Positions 11,736-21,511 of a stretch of 64,000 nucleotides of DNA are shown in pieces. The notes beneath the pieces are model-generated. The model saw only the letters and a list, made by a program, of their open reading frames with translations, had not been told where the DNA came from and ran no database searches. Positions within the stretch are counted from its first letter, which is position 1. Each line of letters starts with the position of its first letter. The DNA lies in assembly GCA_905480075.1 (NCBI GenBank), contig CAJQOX010000069.1:1-64000 (forward strand), given 5' to 3'. This DNA is from an uncultured Aureispira sp. GTDB lineage: Bacteria; Bacteroidota; Bacteroidia; Chitinophagales; Saprospiraceae. The translations under genes and the position numbers were made by a program.

Positions 11736-12239
11736 TTATTTTAATGATTCGGCAGATTTTATCATGGTTTCAATCTGTTCCTTAGTGAAATTGATCCCTT
11801 TTGCATTTTCCAATGAATAAATTAAACCGCCGATTTTAACCTGATAGGCAAAATGATATTGTTCTGTTCTGAATACAGTGGTTTTATAAAAAAGCAAATT
11901 GGGTTTGTCTGTCAAAAACTCTTCCAGTTTATTTACTGAATTGGATTCTATAGACGCTTTTTTTTTGGCAATTGTATAATTCTTGTTTTCTTCAATTTCA
12001 ATGGCAAAGGCCGGCTTGATTTTAGAAGCTTCTCTTATGTCACTGCTCTCTTTCCTCTGAAAATACAAAGCATCTCCAATAACCGTTTCCCATTTCAGCT
12101 TCTTTGCCTCAATACCATCAGGGGTGCTTATTTTTGCTTTTATTCCAATATTCTTAAGGTTTATTTTTGATGTTTTCTGAGCAAAAGCCGAATTTGAAAG
12201 AACGAAAAAAACTAAGATTAATAAGAATGAATATTTCAC
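11736..12239 (-). CDS. Secreted hypothetical protein
   Basis: ORF with signal peptide MKYSFLLILVFFVLSNSAFAQ and its own intergenic spacing; no family recognised. Confidence 0.65.
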   Translation of the reverse strand: MKYSFLLILVFFVLSNSAFAQKTSKINLKNIGIKAKISTPDGIEAKKLKWETVIGDALYFQRKESSDIREASKIKPAFAIEIEENKNYTIAKKKASIESNSVNKLEEFLTDKPNLLFYKTTVFRTEQYHFAYQVKIGGLIYSLENAKGINFTKEQIETMIKSAESLK

Positions 12240-12421
12240 AATTTGATAATTTATATAAATAATATTTTTTCATGAAATATAAATATATACAAACTGTTAG
12301 AATATCTCTCTTAAATTTGTAAATAAATAGGATGTAATATTCCATAAGAAGTGTTTTTTTTATATTGATTGTTTTTTGTAGTAAACTGAAAGTATTTTTT
12401 CCCGATTAGTATAATCTGAAA

Positions 12422-13876
12422 ATGAACAAAAAAATTAAAAATATTATTCTGTTTTCAATTGTTGTAATCAGCTTTATGATGCATTTTAATCATTTCTCAA
12501 AGGATTTGATGAGCATTCATGTATGGAGACAGACCCAGACTCAATCTACAATCGATAATTTCTACCAGGAGGATATGAATATATTTAATCCCCGTAGAAA
12601 CGACAGGGGAGATACTCAGGGTTTTTTCAGAATGGAATTTCCACTAATGCAATGGATGGTAGCCTGTGTTTATAAAGTATATGGGAAACATATTATTATC
12701 AGCAGACTGTTTATGTTTTTTATCGGAATTTTTTCTGTCCTTGGTATTTATAAGCTCTTGATGGCCATGTTCGTGAATGAAACACTTGCTGTTTTTGGTG
12801 CCTGGGCTTTTAATTTTTCTCCCTGCTTTTATTATTATACCATAAACCCACTCCCTGATAACCTTGCCCTCTGTTCTGCAATATGGGGATTGGCTTTGTT
12901 CTTTAGCTTGCATTCCAACAAAAAAGGCTATGTTTTGTTTCTTGCAGGCTTATTTTTTAGTGTTGCAGCTCTTTGTAAACTGCCCTTTATTATCTATTAT
13001 GTTGTACCCTTGCTCTTTTTTTTAAAAGAATTTAATAACAATGGCATTACAAAAAAAATAACAATTCAGTTTTTTTCTGTATTCAGCCTGTCACTGTTGC
13101 CAATTATATGGTATGCTACAGTTATTCCTCAATGGGAAGGGAATATGATTATTAAAGGAGTGGTTGATAATGAGGAGTCAGTTTCAATGTTGCTTTATTA
13201 TTTGCAGCATACATTAATATCAACATTGCCTGAGTTGCTACTCAATTATGGTTCTTTGCTTTTCTTTTTAGCAGGTTTTTATTTTATCTGTAGAAGAAAA
13301 GCTTTTAATGACCCCAGGTTTGCTTTGATGTTTTCTTTAGGATTAATAACACTTTTCTATTATTTTTATGAAGTCAATGCTATTGCAACTATTCATGATT
13401 ATTATCTTTTCCCTTTCTTGCCCTTAATCTTTATTTTAGTGTCATACGGTGCTTTTCATCTTTATAAATCAGGTCATTTTTATCGATATCTTACAATCTC
13501 ACTGCTAATGCTTTTGCCGCTCTTTTGTTTTTTAAGAATGCAGGGTAGATGGAATCCTGAAGCACCCGGATTCAATAAAGATTTATTGATTTACAAATCA
13601 GAATTACAGAAAGCAGTACCAGAAGATGCCCTTGTGGTTGCCGGGAATGACGTTTCACGCTTTATATTGTTTTATTATATCAATAAAAAAGGATGGTCTT
13701 TTACTGATGATAAGCTTACAGCATTTCAACTCACTTCTATGATGGAGAAAGGGGCAGAATATTTGTATACCGATTCAGAAAAAATTCAAAATGATTCCGG
13801 AATTAAAAAATGTGTTGATGAAATGATAATCCAAAAGGGCTCTGTTATGGTTTTTAAATTGAAAAAGATAAAGTAA
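12422..13876 (+). CDS. ArnT/PMT-like membrane glycosyltransferase (GT39-type)
   Basis: Multi-pass membrane protein with N-terminal 'HVWRQTQTQSTIDNFYQEDMNIFNPR' acidic/Arg loop and hydrophobic helices typical of dolichyl-phosphate-mannose mannosyltransferase-like enzymes. Confidence 0.7.
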   Translation: MNKKIKNIILFSIVVISFMMHFNHFSKDLMSIHVWRQTQTQSTIDNFYQEDMNIFNPRRNDRGDTQGFFRMEFPLMQWMVACVYKVYGKHIIISRLFMFFIGIFSVLGIYKLLMAMFVNETLAVFGAWAFNFSPCFYYYTINPLPDNLALCSAIWGLALFFSLHSNKKGYVLFLAGLFFSVAALCKLPFIIYYVVPLLFFLKEFNNNGITKKITIQFFSVFSLSLLPIIWYATVIPQWEGNMIIKGVVDNEESVSMLLYYLQHTLISTLPELLLNYGSLLFFLAGFYFICRRKAFNDPRFALMFSLGLITLFYYFYEVNAIATIHDYYLFPFLPLIFILVSYGAFHLYKSGHFYRYLTISLLMLLPLFCFLRMQGRWNPEAPGFNKDLLIYKSELQKAVPEDALVVAGNDVSRFILFYYINKKGWSFTDDKLTAFQLTSMMEKGAEYLYTDSEKIQNDSGIKKCVDEMIIQKGSVMVFKLKKIK

Positions 13877-13878
13877 AG

Positions 13879-14337
13879 CTATCGTCTGGAATGTTCAATT
13901 AATAAGTCCAGCCCTTTGAGGTCATGAAAAACCTTGTTGAACAATTTTGCCAGTAATATTTTTTCCCATATTTTATACATTGGTTCATCCAGGTAGGGAT
14001 TCCCAACAGCAGGAAATCTCCACTCCTGTTCTTCAACCTGAGCCATTTCACAAAAATCAGGGTGGTAAGGATTGTTTTCAAACATGGTCAACATTACAAA
14101 TCTTCTTTTATTATTGTCCCCGGTTTCGACTAATATATTTATCCCGAAAATTTGAGCTTCAATTAATTTATTGCCTTTGTGAAATAGACTGAATGACTCA
14201 TCGGGCCATTTTATACGTTGGTAAAGCCATTTCCAGACCCAATCATCTACAGAAATATTTCCATCCTGAACAAAATACCGGAAAGAAAGTTCCCAGCTCG
14301 CCGGATTGTTATCTTTTAGTGCCTTTTCTAAATCCAT
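13879..14337 (-). CDS. Hypothetical protein
   Basis: Intact 152-aa ORF immediately upstream of (and co-directional with) the sugar isomerase gene region; protein-like composition (Trp/Tyr-rich). Confidence 0.6.
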   Translation of the reverse strand: MDLEKALKDNNPASWELSFRYFVQDGNISVDDWVWKWLYQRIKWPDESFSLFHKGNKLIEAQIFGINILVETGDNNKRRFVMLTMFENNPYHPDFCEMAQVEEQEWRFPAVGNPYLDEPMYKIWEKILLAKLFNKVFHDLKGLDLLIEHSRR

Positions 14338-14361
14338 CTTGAAGTAATATTTCCAGACTGT

Positions 14362-15312
14362 TTATTTAATCTGATGTTTTGCAATAAGACCAATTAATAA
14401 GCCTTCTTTTATAACAGGTAGCGTGGTTATTTTCAACTCCCTCATTATTTGATCCGCTTTGAAAAGCAGGCAGGTTTCTTGGACTGTTTCAGGGTTTGTA
14501 GTCATCAGGTCTTTTGCGCTTAATTGAAAGAAGGAGTTTTCTGGAAATTTATTGAGTGCTCTTCTTAGGTCTCCATCAGTTATTACTCCAAGAACTTTAT
14601 TGGAATGATCAACAATTACGACCATACCAAACATGCCTGAAGACATTTCTACCAGTACTTCTTTCACAGGACTGTTTAAATCTGCTATGGGTAAATTATC
14701 GCGTTTCATGATATTTCCGACTTCTGTTACCAGTTTTTTCCCCAAAGTCCCTCCCGGGTGATTGCGGGCAAAGTCTTTTTCGCTGAATTTTTTTAGTGTA
14801 ATAAGTGCTGCAGCTATTGCATCTCCCATTGCCATTGTTGCTATTGTAGACGCCATAGGGACAGCTGAAAGGGGAGAGGCTTCTTCTTTTATCCCGATAT
14901 TTAAGACCCAACGGGCATTTTTTGCTAATGTCGACTCCCTCTTTCCGGTCAGGGCGATATGTGGAATCTGCATTTTCTTTAAATGTGGCATCAGTTGAAG
15001 AATCTCATCCGTCTCACCAGAATTGGATATACTAATAAAACAATCTTCTGACATCAAGGTTCCTATATCACCATGTAATGCTTCAGAAGGGTGTAAGAAA
15101 AAACTGGGTGTACCTGTGCTTGCAAGTGTAGCAGCAATTTTTTTGCCTACAAGGCCTGATTTTCCAATCCCGCAAATAACAACTCTTCCTTTACAGTATA
15201 AAAGACACTCAATTACTTTCTCAAAGTCTGAAGTCAGAAGTTTTTCTAAATCAGCTATTGCCTGAGATTCAATTTTAAATACCTCTTTTGCTACATCACT
15301 AATTTTTTTCAT
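14362..15312 (-). CDS. kdsD: KpsF/GutQ family arabinose-5-phosphate isomerase (SIS + tandem CBS domains)
   Basis: 'RVVICGIGKSGLVGKKIAATLASTGTPSFFLHPSEALHGDIGTL...ISNSGETDEIL...HPGGTLGKKL' and CBS repeats 'VLGVITDGDLRRAL'. Confidence 0.95.
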   Translation of the reverse strand: MKKISDVAKEVFKIESQAIADLEKLLTSDFEKVIECLLYCKGRVVICGIGKSGLVGKKIAATLASTGTPSFFLHPSEALHGDIGTLMSEDCFISISNSGETDEILQLMPHLKKMQIPHIALTGKRESTLAKNARWVLNIGIKEEASPLSAVPMASTIATMAMGDAIAAALITLKKFSEKDFARNHPGGTLGKKLVTEVGNIMKRDNLPIADLNSPVKEVLVEMSSGMFGMVVIVDHSNKVLGVITDGDLRRALNKFPENSFFQLSAKDLMTTNPETVQETCLLFKADQIMRELKITTLPVIKEGLLIGLIAKHQIK

Positions 15313-15558
15313 TGAATATTTTATAAATTTTTAAATCTTTTCATCGGAAGCTTTATTTGCAGTTTTCGAAATGCATAATGCTTGTTTATCCCTGTTTTCT
15401 TATATTATTACCTTTAAAATACCATCCTTCCAATCAAAACCAAAAAGAGTAGCAGTTTTTGATGATTTTTTTTTACTTTTGTATTCTCAGTTACATTCAA
15501 AAAAACTGATTATGATTGAATAACACATTTATTTATAAGTACCAAAAATATAATAATC

Positions 15559-15669
15559 ATGGGAAGAGGTGATAAAAAAACCAGAAAAGGAAAAATTACT
15601 CAAGGGTCATATGGTAAATCACGACTTAAAGGTAAACTCCTTAAAGCAAAAAAAAAGGCTAAAAAATAA
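15559..15669 (+). CDS. 30S ribosomal protein THX
   Basis: 36-aa ORF MGRGDKKTRKGKITQGSYGKSRLKGKLLKAKKKAKK, matching the THX signature (MGRGDKKTxxGKIxxGSYGKxR). Below the length cutoff of the supplied ORF track. Confidence 0.93.
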   Translation: MGRGDKKTRKGKITQGSYGKSRLKGKLLKAKKKAKK

Positions 15670-15680
15670 ACCTGTATAAC

Positions 15681-15710
15681 AAAGCCCCTGTAATTTTCAG
15701 GGGCTTTTTA
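15681..15710 (+). terminator. Rho-independent terminator downstream of the THX gene
   Basis: aaagcccctg-taatttt-caggggctttttattt. Confidence 0.92.
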
Positions 15711-15818
15711 TTTTATTTCCCTAATCTTTAACGATTTTAGATAAATTGAAATTGGCAAAAGACAGTTTATGTTCAGACCGTCTTTTTTTATAATCAATTA
15801 ATTTGTAAAATATTTTTA

Positions 15819-16670
15819 GTGTTGCGGATTATATATACTACTGCTGCCATTCTATTTTGTTATCTGTTCTTTCTCGGGGCTTCTTCGGGTCCCACGGGGA
15901 TAGCGGGAGACAGAACGGGTTCTCCTCTTAGTGGTGGTCTTTGTAATGCCTGTCACGCTTCTCCAGGTTCTTTTACTCCTCAGACAGTCATTACGCTCAG
16001 GGATTCAAATAATGTACAGATAACGAACGGTATGTATATTCCGGGGAACTCATATACCCTCACTGTCGCAATTTCTTCTCCTTCTGCCAATAATATCACC
16101 CCTCAATATGGTATGCAGGCGGTCATCCTTAAAGAGGATAATGCACAGGCAGGTATCCTGAATAACCCTACAACAGGCTTGTCAGGGACAGGGTTGGATG
16201 CCAGGATTTATAATTATTCGCTTCGCAGTTATCTCGAACATACTCAAAGATCAGTGGATGGCGTTTTTAATGCAACATGGCTTGCACCTGTCAAAGGTTC
16301 CGGAACGGTCACTGTGTACGCTATAGGCCAGGCTGTTAATGCTAATTCAGCCTTTACGGGAGATAATTTTGATACAACCAGTTTCACCCTGTCTGAAGAT
16401 TTGTCAGTGGGGGTTAACACTGTTCAAAATGATATCCCCGGATACCATGTTTTCCCTTCACCGGCTGTTAATGGCAAGTTCTTTATTGATGGTATCAACG
16501 GGGAGGCTGTTGTCAGGATTTATGATCTGACCGGGTCGCTAATTTATAATAAAATAATTAATTTCGAATCTGGTATTAAGGAAATAATTACTGATTCACC
16601 CAAAGGTGTCTTTTTTGTAAATGTATGGCAGAATGGCAAACAGTCCAGCCGGCAACTTATCTTTCTCTAA
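15819..16670 (+). CDS. Secreted choice-of-anchor V-like protein with T9SS type A sorting domain (GTG start)
   Basis: N-terminal signal, 'SGPTGIAGDRTGSPLSGGLCNACHASPGSFTPQTVITL', C-terminal 'HVFPSPAVNGKFFIDGINGEAVVRIYDLTGSLIYNK...KGVFFVNVWQNGKQSSRQLIFL'. Confidence 0.8.
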   Translation: MLRIIYTTAAILFCYLFFLGASSGPTGIAGDRTGSPLSGGLCNACHASPGSFTPQTVITLRDSNNVQITNGMYIPGNSYTLTVAISSPSANNITPQYGMQAVILKEDNAQAGILNNPTTGLSGTGLDARIYNYSLRSYLEHTQRSVDGVFNATWLAPVKGSGTVTVYAIGQAVNANSAFTGDNFDTTSFTLSEDLSVGVNTVQNDIPGYHVFPSPAVNGKFFIDGINGEAVVRIYDLTGSLIYNKIINFESGIKEIITDSPKGVFFVNVWQNGKQSSRQLIFL

Positions 16671-16933
16671 TTCTCTCAATCTGTAATTCTTTATTTTTAA
16701 TTAACTGGAAATATTACAGATCCATATCTTTTGCCATTCATAAAGAGAAGTCCGCTTTTCTTGTTTTTTGTATCTTCTAAAAATAACGATGGTGTAAACA
16801 ATGAATAATTGCCTTTCGTCTTTATTTATGGGTTTATCAGGCTTTTTTACGTTTGTTCTTATCATTAACTACAAATACTGAATTATCCTAGCATATTAAT
16901 AATACACCAAAGTAAAATTATTTGTTTCTTTCG

Positions 16934-16964
16934 TTGCAATTAAAAACAAATTGTTTTATATTTG
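16934..16964 (+). promoter_or_regulatory. Candidate Bacteroidota -33/-7 promoter for the 17058 gene
   Basis: TTG at 16934-16936, 20-bp spacer, then TATATTTG at 16957-16964 (matches TAnnTTTG). Confidence 0.4.
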
Positions 16965-17057
16965 TAGAATTGGTTGGGCTCAGGTTGCCCGGAGCTTCGT
17001 TTTCGGTTTCTCTGTGGTATATTATTATTAAATATATAAATTTGAAGATGTAAAATT

Positions 17058-17474
17058 ATGATTAAAAAAATTAGTGATTACCTCATGAAAATAGGTGTTG
17101 AACATGCTACAGATATAAAAAAAAAGGCCTTAAGCTTTAATGTTGATACCCCTGATGGCTCCTGGCCCTGTTCTATTCTTGTAAACAGGAGTGAGCAGTC
17201 ATCAAAAGTGGTTGGGGTGTATTCGACCTTACCCGTTAAGGTACCTGTTGATTTACTGAATCACATGGCTTTATTTCTTATGTGTCTGAATAATGACAGA
17301 CTGTACGGAAATTTTGAACTCGACCCTGATACAGGCGATTTGCATTTTAAAACCTATCTTGACTTTGAAAACAGGGCATTTTCTGAAAAAGCAGTAGAAC
17401 AAAATATGATATGCAATATATCTGTTATGCAAAAATACACGAACAGGTTTATGAGAATGATAAATTGTGCTTGA
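17058..17474 (+). CDS. YbjN-domain / type III secretion chaperone-fold-like protein
   Basis: 138 aa; 'DGSWPCSILVNRSEQSSKVVGVYSTLPVKVPVDLLNHMALFLMCLNNDRLYGNFELDPDTGDLHFKTYLDFEN' has the YbjN-like pattern. Confidence 0.6.
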   Translation: MIKKISDYLMKIGVEHATDIKKKALSFNVDTPDGSWPCSILVNRSEQSSKVVGVYSTLPVKVPVDLLNHMALFLMCLNNDRLYGNFELDPDTGDLHFKTYLDFENRAFSEKAVEQNMICNISVMQKYTNRFMRMINCA

Positions 17475-17597
17475 AAAGAATATCCATGCAGGTTTTATTA
17501 TACTATTTTATATTATTGCTTTTACCGTGATAAAATAAAATCCATTCATTTTATAACAAAATGAGTAAGGTGTTTTTGAGCTGCAATGACGTTGAGC

Positions 17598-19616
17598 TTA
17601 ACCATATTTACTTTCGTATATTTTCTTAAGTGTTAGCATTTCATCCCGATATTCTGCAGCAGTCAGAAAGTCCATATCCTTTGAAGCTGCCTTCATTTTC
17701 TTTTTCGATAAGGCGATGGTTTTTTCAAGTTGCTCTTTGCTCATAAATTCCATCACAGGGTCCGCCAGGTAGTCTACCGAAGTATCTTCGGGGTGCAGGT
17801 AGCTTTTTGACCCCACAACTGTAGTCTGACCCATTATTTCTTCTTTCGACTTTTTAATTGTGGTTGGAGTAATACCATGCTTTTTGTTATGAGCTATCTG
17901 CACTTTTCGTCTTCTTGATGTTTCATCAATTGTCAGCTTCATAGACCTTGTTATCTTATCAGCATACATTATAACCCTCCCTTCAGAATTCCTTGCAGCA
18001 CGTCCAGAAGTTTGGGTAAGTGACCTCTGATTTCTGAGAAAACCTTCTTTATCGGCATCCAATATAGCTACAAGTGCTACCTCAGGTAAATCCAGGCCCT
18101 CTCTTAATAAGTTGATTCCGATTAGTACATCAAATACCCCGAGTCGCAGTTCTCTTAATATTTCTACTCTTTCCAAGGTGTCAATTTCAGAGTGCAGGTA
18201 TCGGCATTTTACATTTAGGCTGGACATGTATTTCGAAAGTTCTTCTGAACTTCGTTTAGTAATAGTTGTTACCAGAACTCTTTGGTCTTTTTTGACGCAA
18301 TTATCAATTTCTTCCAATAAATCATCTATTTGATTAAGTGTTCCCCGAACTTCTATTGGCGGGTCAAGCAAGCCCGTAGGTCTTATAATTTGTTCCGTTA
18401 CGACACCGTCAGTTTGTTCAAGTTCATAATCTGCAGGGGTGGCGCTGACATAAAGTACCTGATTGACTACGCTCTCAAATTCTGTGAAACTCAAAGGGCG
18501 GTTGTCGTATGCAGAAGGCAAGCGGAAACCGTGTTCTACTAAAGTGGTTGTTCTTGATCTGTCCCCGCCATGCATCGCCCTGAACTGAGGGAGGGTAACA
18601 TGACTTTCATCAATTATTATCAGATAATCATCCGGGAAATAATCCAACAAACAAAATGGTCGGGCACCTGCTTTCCGGCGATCAAAAAACCGGGAGTAAT
18701 TCTCAATACCAGAACAATAACCCAATTGACGCATCATTTCAAGATCAAGGGTTACGCGTTCCTGTATCCGTTGACTTTCTTCATTCTTGTGTTCATTATT
18801 GAAATATTCTATTTGATCATGTAACTCATCTTCTATTTCACGGATAATATCTTTCATCCGGTCTTTCTGTGCAACATATAAATTTGCCGGAAAAATCGCT
18901 ATAGTATCCAGGTTCTCTATCCGCTTCCCACTTTCAATTTCGATACGCTCTATTTCTTCAATTTCATCTCCCCAAAAAGTAACTCTGAAACCATCTTCTG
19001 TATAGGGGAGGTTGATGTCTACGGAGTCTCCCCGTACCCTGAAAGTCCCCCGGCTGAATTCAATTTCTGTTCGTGAATACAAACTATCTACCAAGAGGTA
19101 CAAAAAACTGTTTCTGCTTAGAATCTGACCTACCTGCAATCGTATAATACTGTTTTTATAATCGTCAGGGTTTCCCAATCCATAGATACAAGAGACGGAT
19201 GCTACAACTATTATGTCCCGTCTGCCGGAAAGTAATTGTGATGAAGTTCTTAAACGTAGTTTGTCAATTTCTTCGTTTATAGCCAGATCTTTTTCTATAT
19301 AGGTTCCCGTAGAAACTACATAGGCTTCAGGTTGATAATAGTCGTAATAGGAAACGAAATATTCAACTGAGTTGTCCGGGAAAAACTGTTTGAATTCCCC
19401 ATACAATTGTGCTGTAAGTGTCTTATTGTGAGACAGGATTATTGTTGGTCGTTGTGTTTGTTCTATGATGTTTGCCATTGTAAAGGTCTTGCCCGAACCT
19501 GTAACACCCAATAAACATTGTGCACGCTCATTTTTGTTTATTCCTTCTACTAATTCTTTTATAGCCTTAGGTTGATCTCCTGTAGGTTTGAAATTGGAAT
19601 TTAATTTGAACTTCAT
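17598..19616 (-). CDS. uvrB: Excinuclease ABC subunit UvrB
   Basis: 'FKPTGDQPKAIKELVEGI...LLGVTGSGKTFTMANII...NKTLTAQLYGEFKQFFPDNSVEYFVSYYDYYQPEAYVVSTGTYIEKD...'. Start placed at MKFKLNSNFKP (19616); the track extension to 19685 runs into a terminator. Confidence 0.97.
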   Translation of the reverse strand: MKFKLNSNFKPTGDQPKAIKELVEGINKNERAQCLLGVTGSGKTFTMANIIEQTQRPTIILSHNKTLTAQLYGEFKQFFPDNSVEYFVSYYDYYQPEAYVVSTGTYIEKDLAINEEIDKLRLRTSSQLLSGRRDIIVVASVSCIYGLGNPDDYKNSIIRLQVGQILSRNSFLYLLVDSLYSRTEIEFSRGTFRVRGDSVDINLPYTEDGFRVTFWGDEIEEIERIEIESGKRIENLDTIAIFPANLYVAQKDRMKDIIREIEDELHDQIEYFNNEHKNEESQRIQERVTLDLEMMRQLGYCSGIENYSRFFDRRKAGARPFCLLDYFPDDYLIIIDESHVTLPQFRAMHGGDRSRTTTLVEHGFRLPSAYDNRPLSFTEFESVVNQVLYVSATPADYELEQTDGVVTEQIIRPTGLLDPPIEVRGTLNQIDDLLEEIDNCVKKDQRVLVTTITKRSSEELSKYMSSLNVKCRYLHSEIDTLERVEILRELRLGVFDVLIGINLLREGLDLPEVALVAILDADKEGFLRNQRSLTQTSGRAARNSEGRVIMYADKITRSMKLTIDETSRRRKVQIAHNKKHGITPTTIKKSKEEIMGQTTVVGSKSYLHPEDTSVDYLADPVMEFMSKEQLEKTIALSKKKMKAASKDMDFLTAAEYRDEMLTLKKIYESKYG

Positions 19617-19667
19617 GATTTGATAATTAGGAATATCTGAAAGTATTTCTTTGTATTGTGCAAAAAT

Positions 19668-19705
19668 AAAAAATGCCTTCCACAATTGAAAGGCATTTTT
19701 TATTT
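19668..19705 (-). terminator. Terminator for the 19756..20166 gene
   Basis: aaaaaatgccttccacaattgaaaggcattttttatt inverted repeat; T tract on the minus strand downstream of 19756. Confidence 0.8.
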
Positions 19706-19755
19706 ATTAAAAAGAAAGCTATTTGATCTTGCATTCTTTTGTGTTTTGAACAAGT

Positions 19756-20166
19756 CTAGTTTGTACCGACTTTTTCGTTTGAGCTGCTTGATATTTTTGC
19801 ATCAGCAGTTTTACTTTTTGTACAGGTCTTTGTAGTTTTAGAACAGGCTTTTCCTGTTTTACCTTTTTTGCAGCAAGCTTTTTTTGTAGTAGCAGTGCTT
19901 ACTGTAGTTGCTTTAGCTGCAGTAGTAGTTTTAGAACAGGTTTTGCCGGTTTTGGCAGTTTTGCAGCAAGCTTTTTTAGTAGTAGCAGTGCTAACAGTAG
20001 TTGCTTTGGCATCCTTTGAGCAAGCTTTTTTAGATTTTGTACAGGTAGTTTTTGTAGTTTTTGAATTTGCAGCAGCTTTTGCAGCAGCGTGAGGACATCC
20101 CTGAGCATAAGAATTTCCAACAGATACAAAGGCAAACATAACTAGTAGCAAAAGTAGATTTTTCAT
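19756..20166 (-). CDS. Secreted Cys/Lys/Thr-rich repeat protein
   Basis: Signal peptide MKNLLLLLVMFAFVSVGNSYAQ; 31-aa repeat (AKATTVSTATTKKACCK..KTGKxCSKTT) present about twice; 10 Cys in the mature part. Confidence 0.8.
   Translation of the reverse strand: MKNLLLLLVMFAFVSVGNSYAQGCPHAAAKAAANSKTTKTTCTKSKKACSKDAKATTVSTATTKKACCKTAKTGKTCSKTTTAAKATTVSTATTKKACCKKGKTGKACSKTTKTCTKSKTADAKISSSSNEKVGTN
19836..20021. repeat. 93-bp tandem repeat, about 2 units, inside the Cys/Lys-rich gene
   Basis: gttttagaacagg[c/t]ttt...gcagcaagctttttt.gtagtagcagtgct.ac.gtagttgcttt recurs with a 93-nt offset (gcagcaagc at 19870 and 19963). Confidence 0.8.
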
Positions 20167-20316
20167 AATTATTTTGATTTTTAATTTTAATTTATTTTAC
20201 AACTGATTCGCAATTTACAAAAAAATAGAATCTAAACCAAATATTATTAAGGCTTAACAAAATAATAATAGTTTTTATTTTAAAAGTAATGTGATTTGTT
20301 TAATGAATATAGTAAT

Positions 20317-21399
20317 CTACTTAGGGGGTTTGTATAATAAGAGAAATTTCTGAGGGTCTTTTTCTTCAAATATCCTATTTAATACCTGTTGATTAATTCT
20401 CTGTTCTGAAAGTTCAGGACTAGACTGCTTTAAGCTTTTTCTGTAATGATTTGCATAAGATAGAATAATGCGGTAGCCGAGCCAGGTACCACTGTTCCCT
20501 GGTAGGTCGAAATTTGGCTTGAAGGGGCCCTTAGTTATATATTTTGATATTTTTTTTCTGTCCCCCGAGTAGAATAATTCATTTTCTGATAAATAATTAT
20601 ACAAAGCCATTTCTCCTTTCTCGCAATACTCCATCTGAAAGGATGAAAATCCGAATTTAAGACTGTCTGCAATATTTGGAATTAATATATCTGTCAGATA
20701 CATCGTTTTACCATTATAGATCATCAGGTCTATCAGGTGACTGCCACCGGTTTCAGAGGATGTCATAATAATATTCTGTGCTACTGCATTCGCTGCCTTT
20801 GCAACAAGGTGTTCCCTGTTACAGGTGCGTTGGTCATACATCGGGAATTTTGAAAAAGTATAGGCAGGATACCCTATACCCAATGACATGTCAAGAGGTA
20901 AACCTACAAACCCTTCTTCAGGTAGTGCCAATCTGTCTCCATGATATTCACACATATAAGTGTAGGCCTTTGTCAGTGGTTTTGCATCCGGGAAATAGTA
21001 TTGGTAATAGGTCGCTAATTCATTTATCTCTTTCTGAACCTGATCTAGCTTGTTGAAAACCTTTTGAATTGTATCGTAGGTTATTTTGGCATCCTTGAAA
21101 TTCAGATATCCTGCGATAATTTGATTTTCCATGGAAGTATCTCTTACACCCAGAACAGAAGCAAGATAACCGTTGACAAATTCAGGATATTTTTCTCTCA
21201 ATAATTTTATTTCCTGAGGGATCTTTGTGGCGTCAATAGAAAAGAATTCATTTTCAAATCTGATAATTTCTACTTCAATATTTCCCCCTTTTATTTCAGG
21301 AACATATTTTTTTTCTCTGGTAGATGTATTACAAGATGTCAGAAAAAATAAAAAGCTATTAATAAAAAAAAATATGTTAATTATTTTGGGCGTTTGCAT
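20317..21399 (-). CDS. gldB: Gliding motility lipoprotein GldB
   Basis: Lipobox 'FLFFLTSCN'; 'VEIIRFENEFFSIDATKIPQEIKLLREKYPEFVNGYLASVLG...' and 'DMSLGIGYPAYTFSKFPMYDQRTCNREHLVAKAA', characteristic of GldB. Start at MQTPKI (21399), not the longer ORF start. Confidence 0.9.
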   Translation of the reverse strand: MQTPKIINIFFFINSFLFFLTSCNTSTREKKYVPEIKGGNIEVEIIRFENEFFSIDATKIPQEIKLLREKYPEFVNGYLASVLGVRDTSMENQIIAGYLNFKDAKITYDTIQKVFNKLDQVQKEINELATYYQYYFPDAKPLTKAYTYMCEYHGDRLALPEEGFVGLPLDMSLGIGYPAYTFSKFPMYDQRTCNREHLVAKAANAVAQNIIMTSSETGGSHLIDLMIYNGKTMYLTDILIPNIADSLKFGFSSFQMEYCEKGEMALYNYLSENELFYSGDRKKISKYITKGPFKPNFDLPGNSGTWLGYRIILSYANHYRKSLKQSSPELSEQRINQQVLNRIFEEKDPQKFLLLYKPPK

Positions 21400-21511
21400 T
21401 TTGTTTGTGATTTTGTTCCAATTATTATTATTCAGAAATACAATCTTATTAAAAAATAATGGAATAAAGGCTTTAGCTTCTGTCTTTTTTGAAGTAATTA
21501 TTCCTGATAAA

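Noticed and set aside
15474-15481. TACTTTTG box upstream of the THX gene as a promoter
   Set aside because: TAnnTTTG match present, but the nearest upstream TTTG is only 12 bp away, too short for a standard -33/-7 pair.
19868-20135. Ala/Val-rich (19868..20092 +) and Leu/Lys-rich (19899..20135 -) ORFs in the Cys/Lys repeat gene
   Set aside because: Alternative-frame readings of a 93-bp repeat; the signal-peptide-bearing frame 19756..20166 is the supported one.
21227-21511. N-terminal extension of the PorT-family ORF overlapping gldB
   Set aside because: Real signal peptide begins at ATG 21512; the extension is antisense to gldB.
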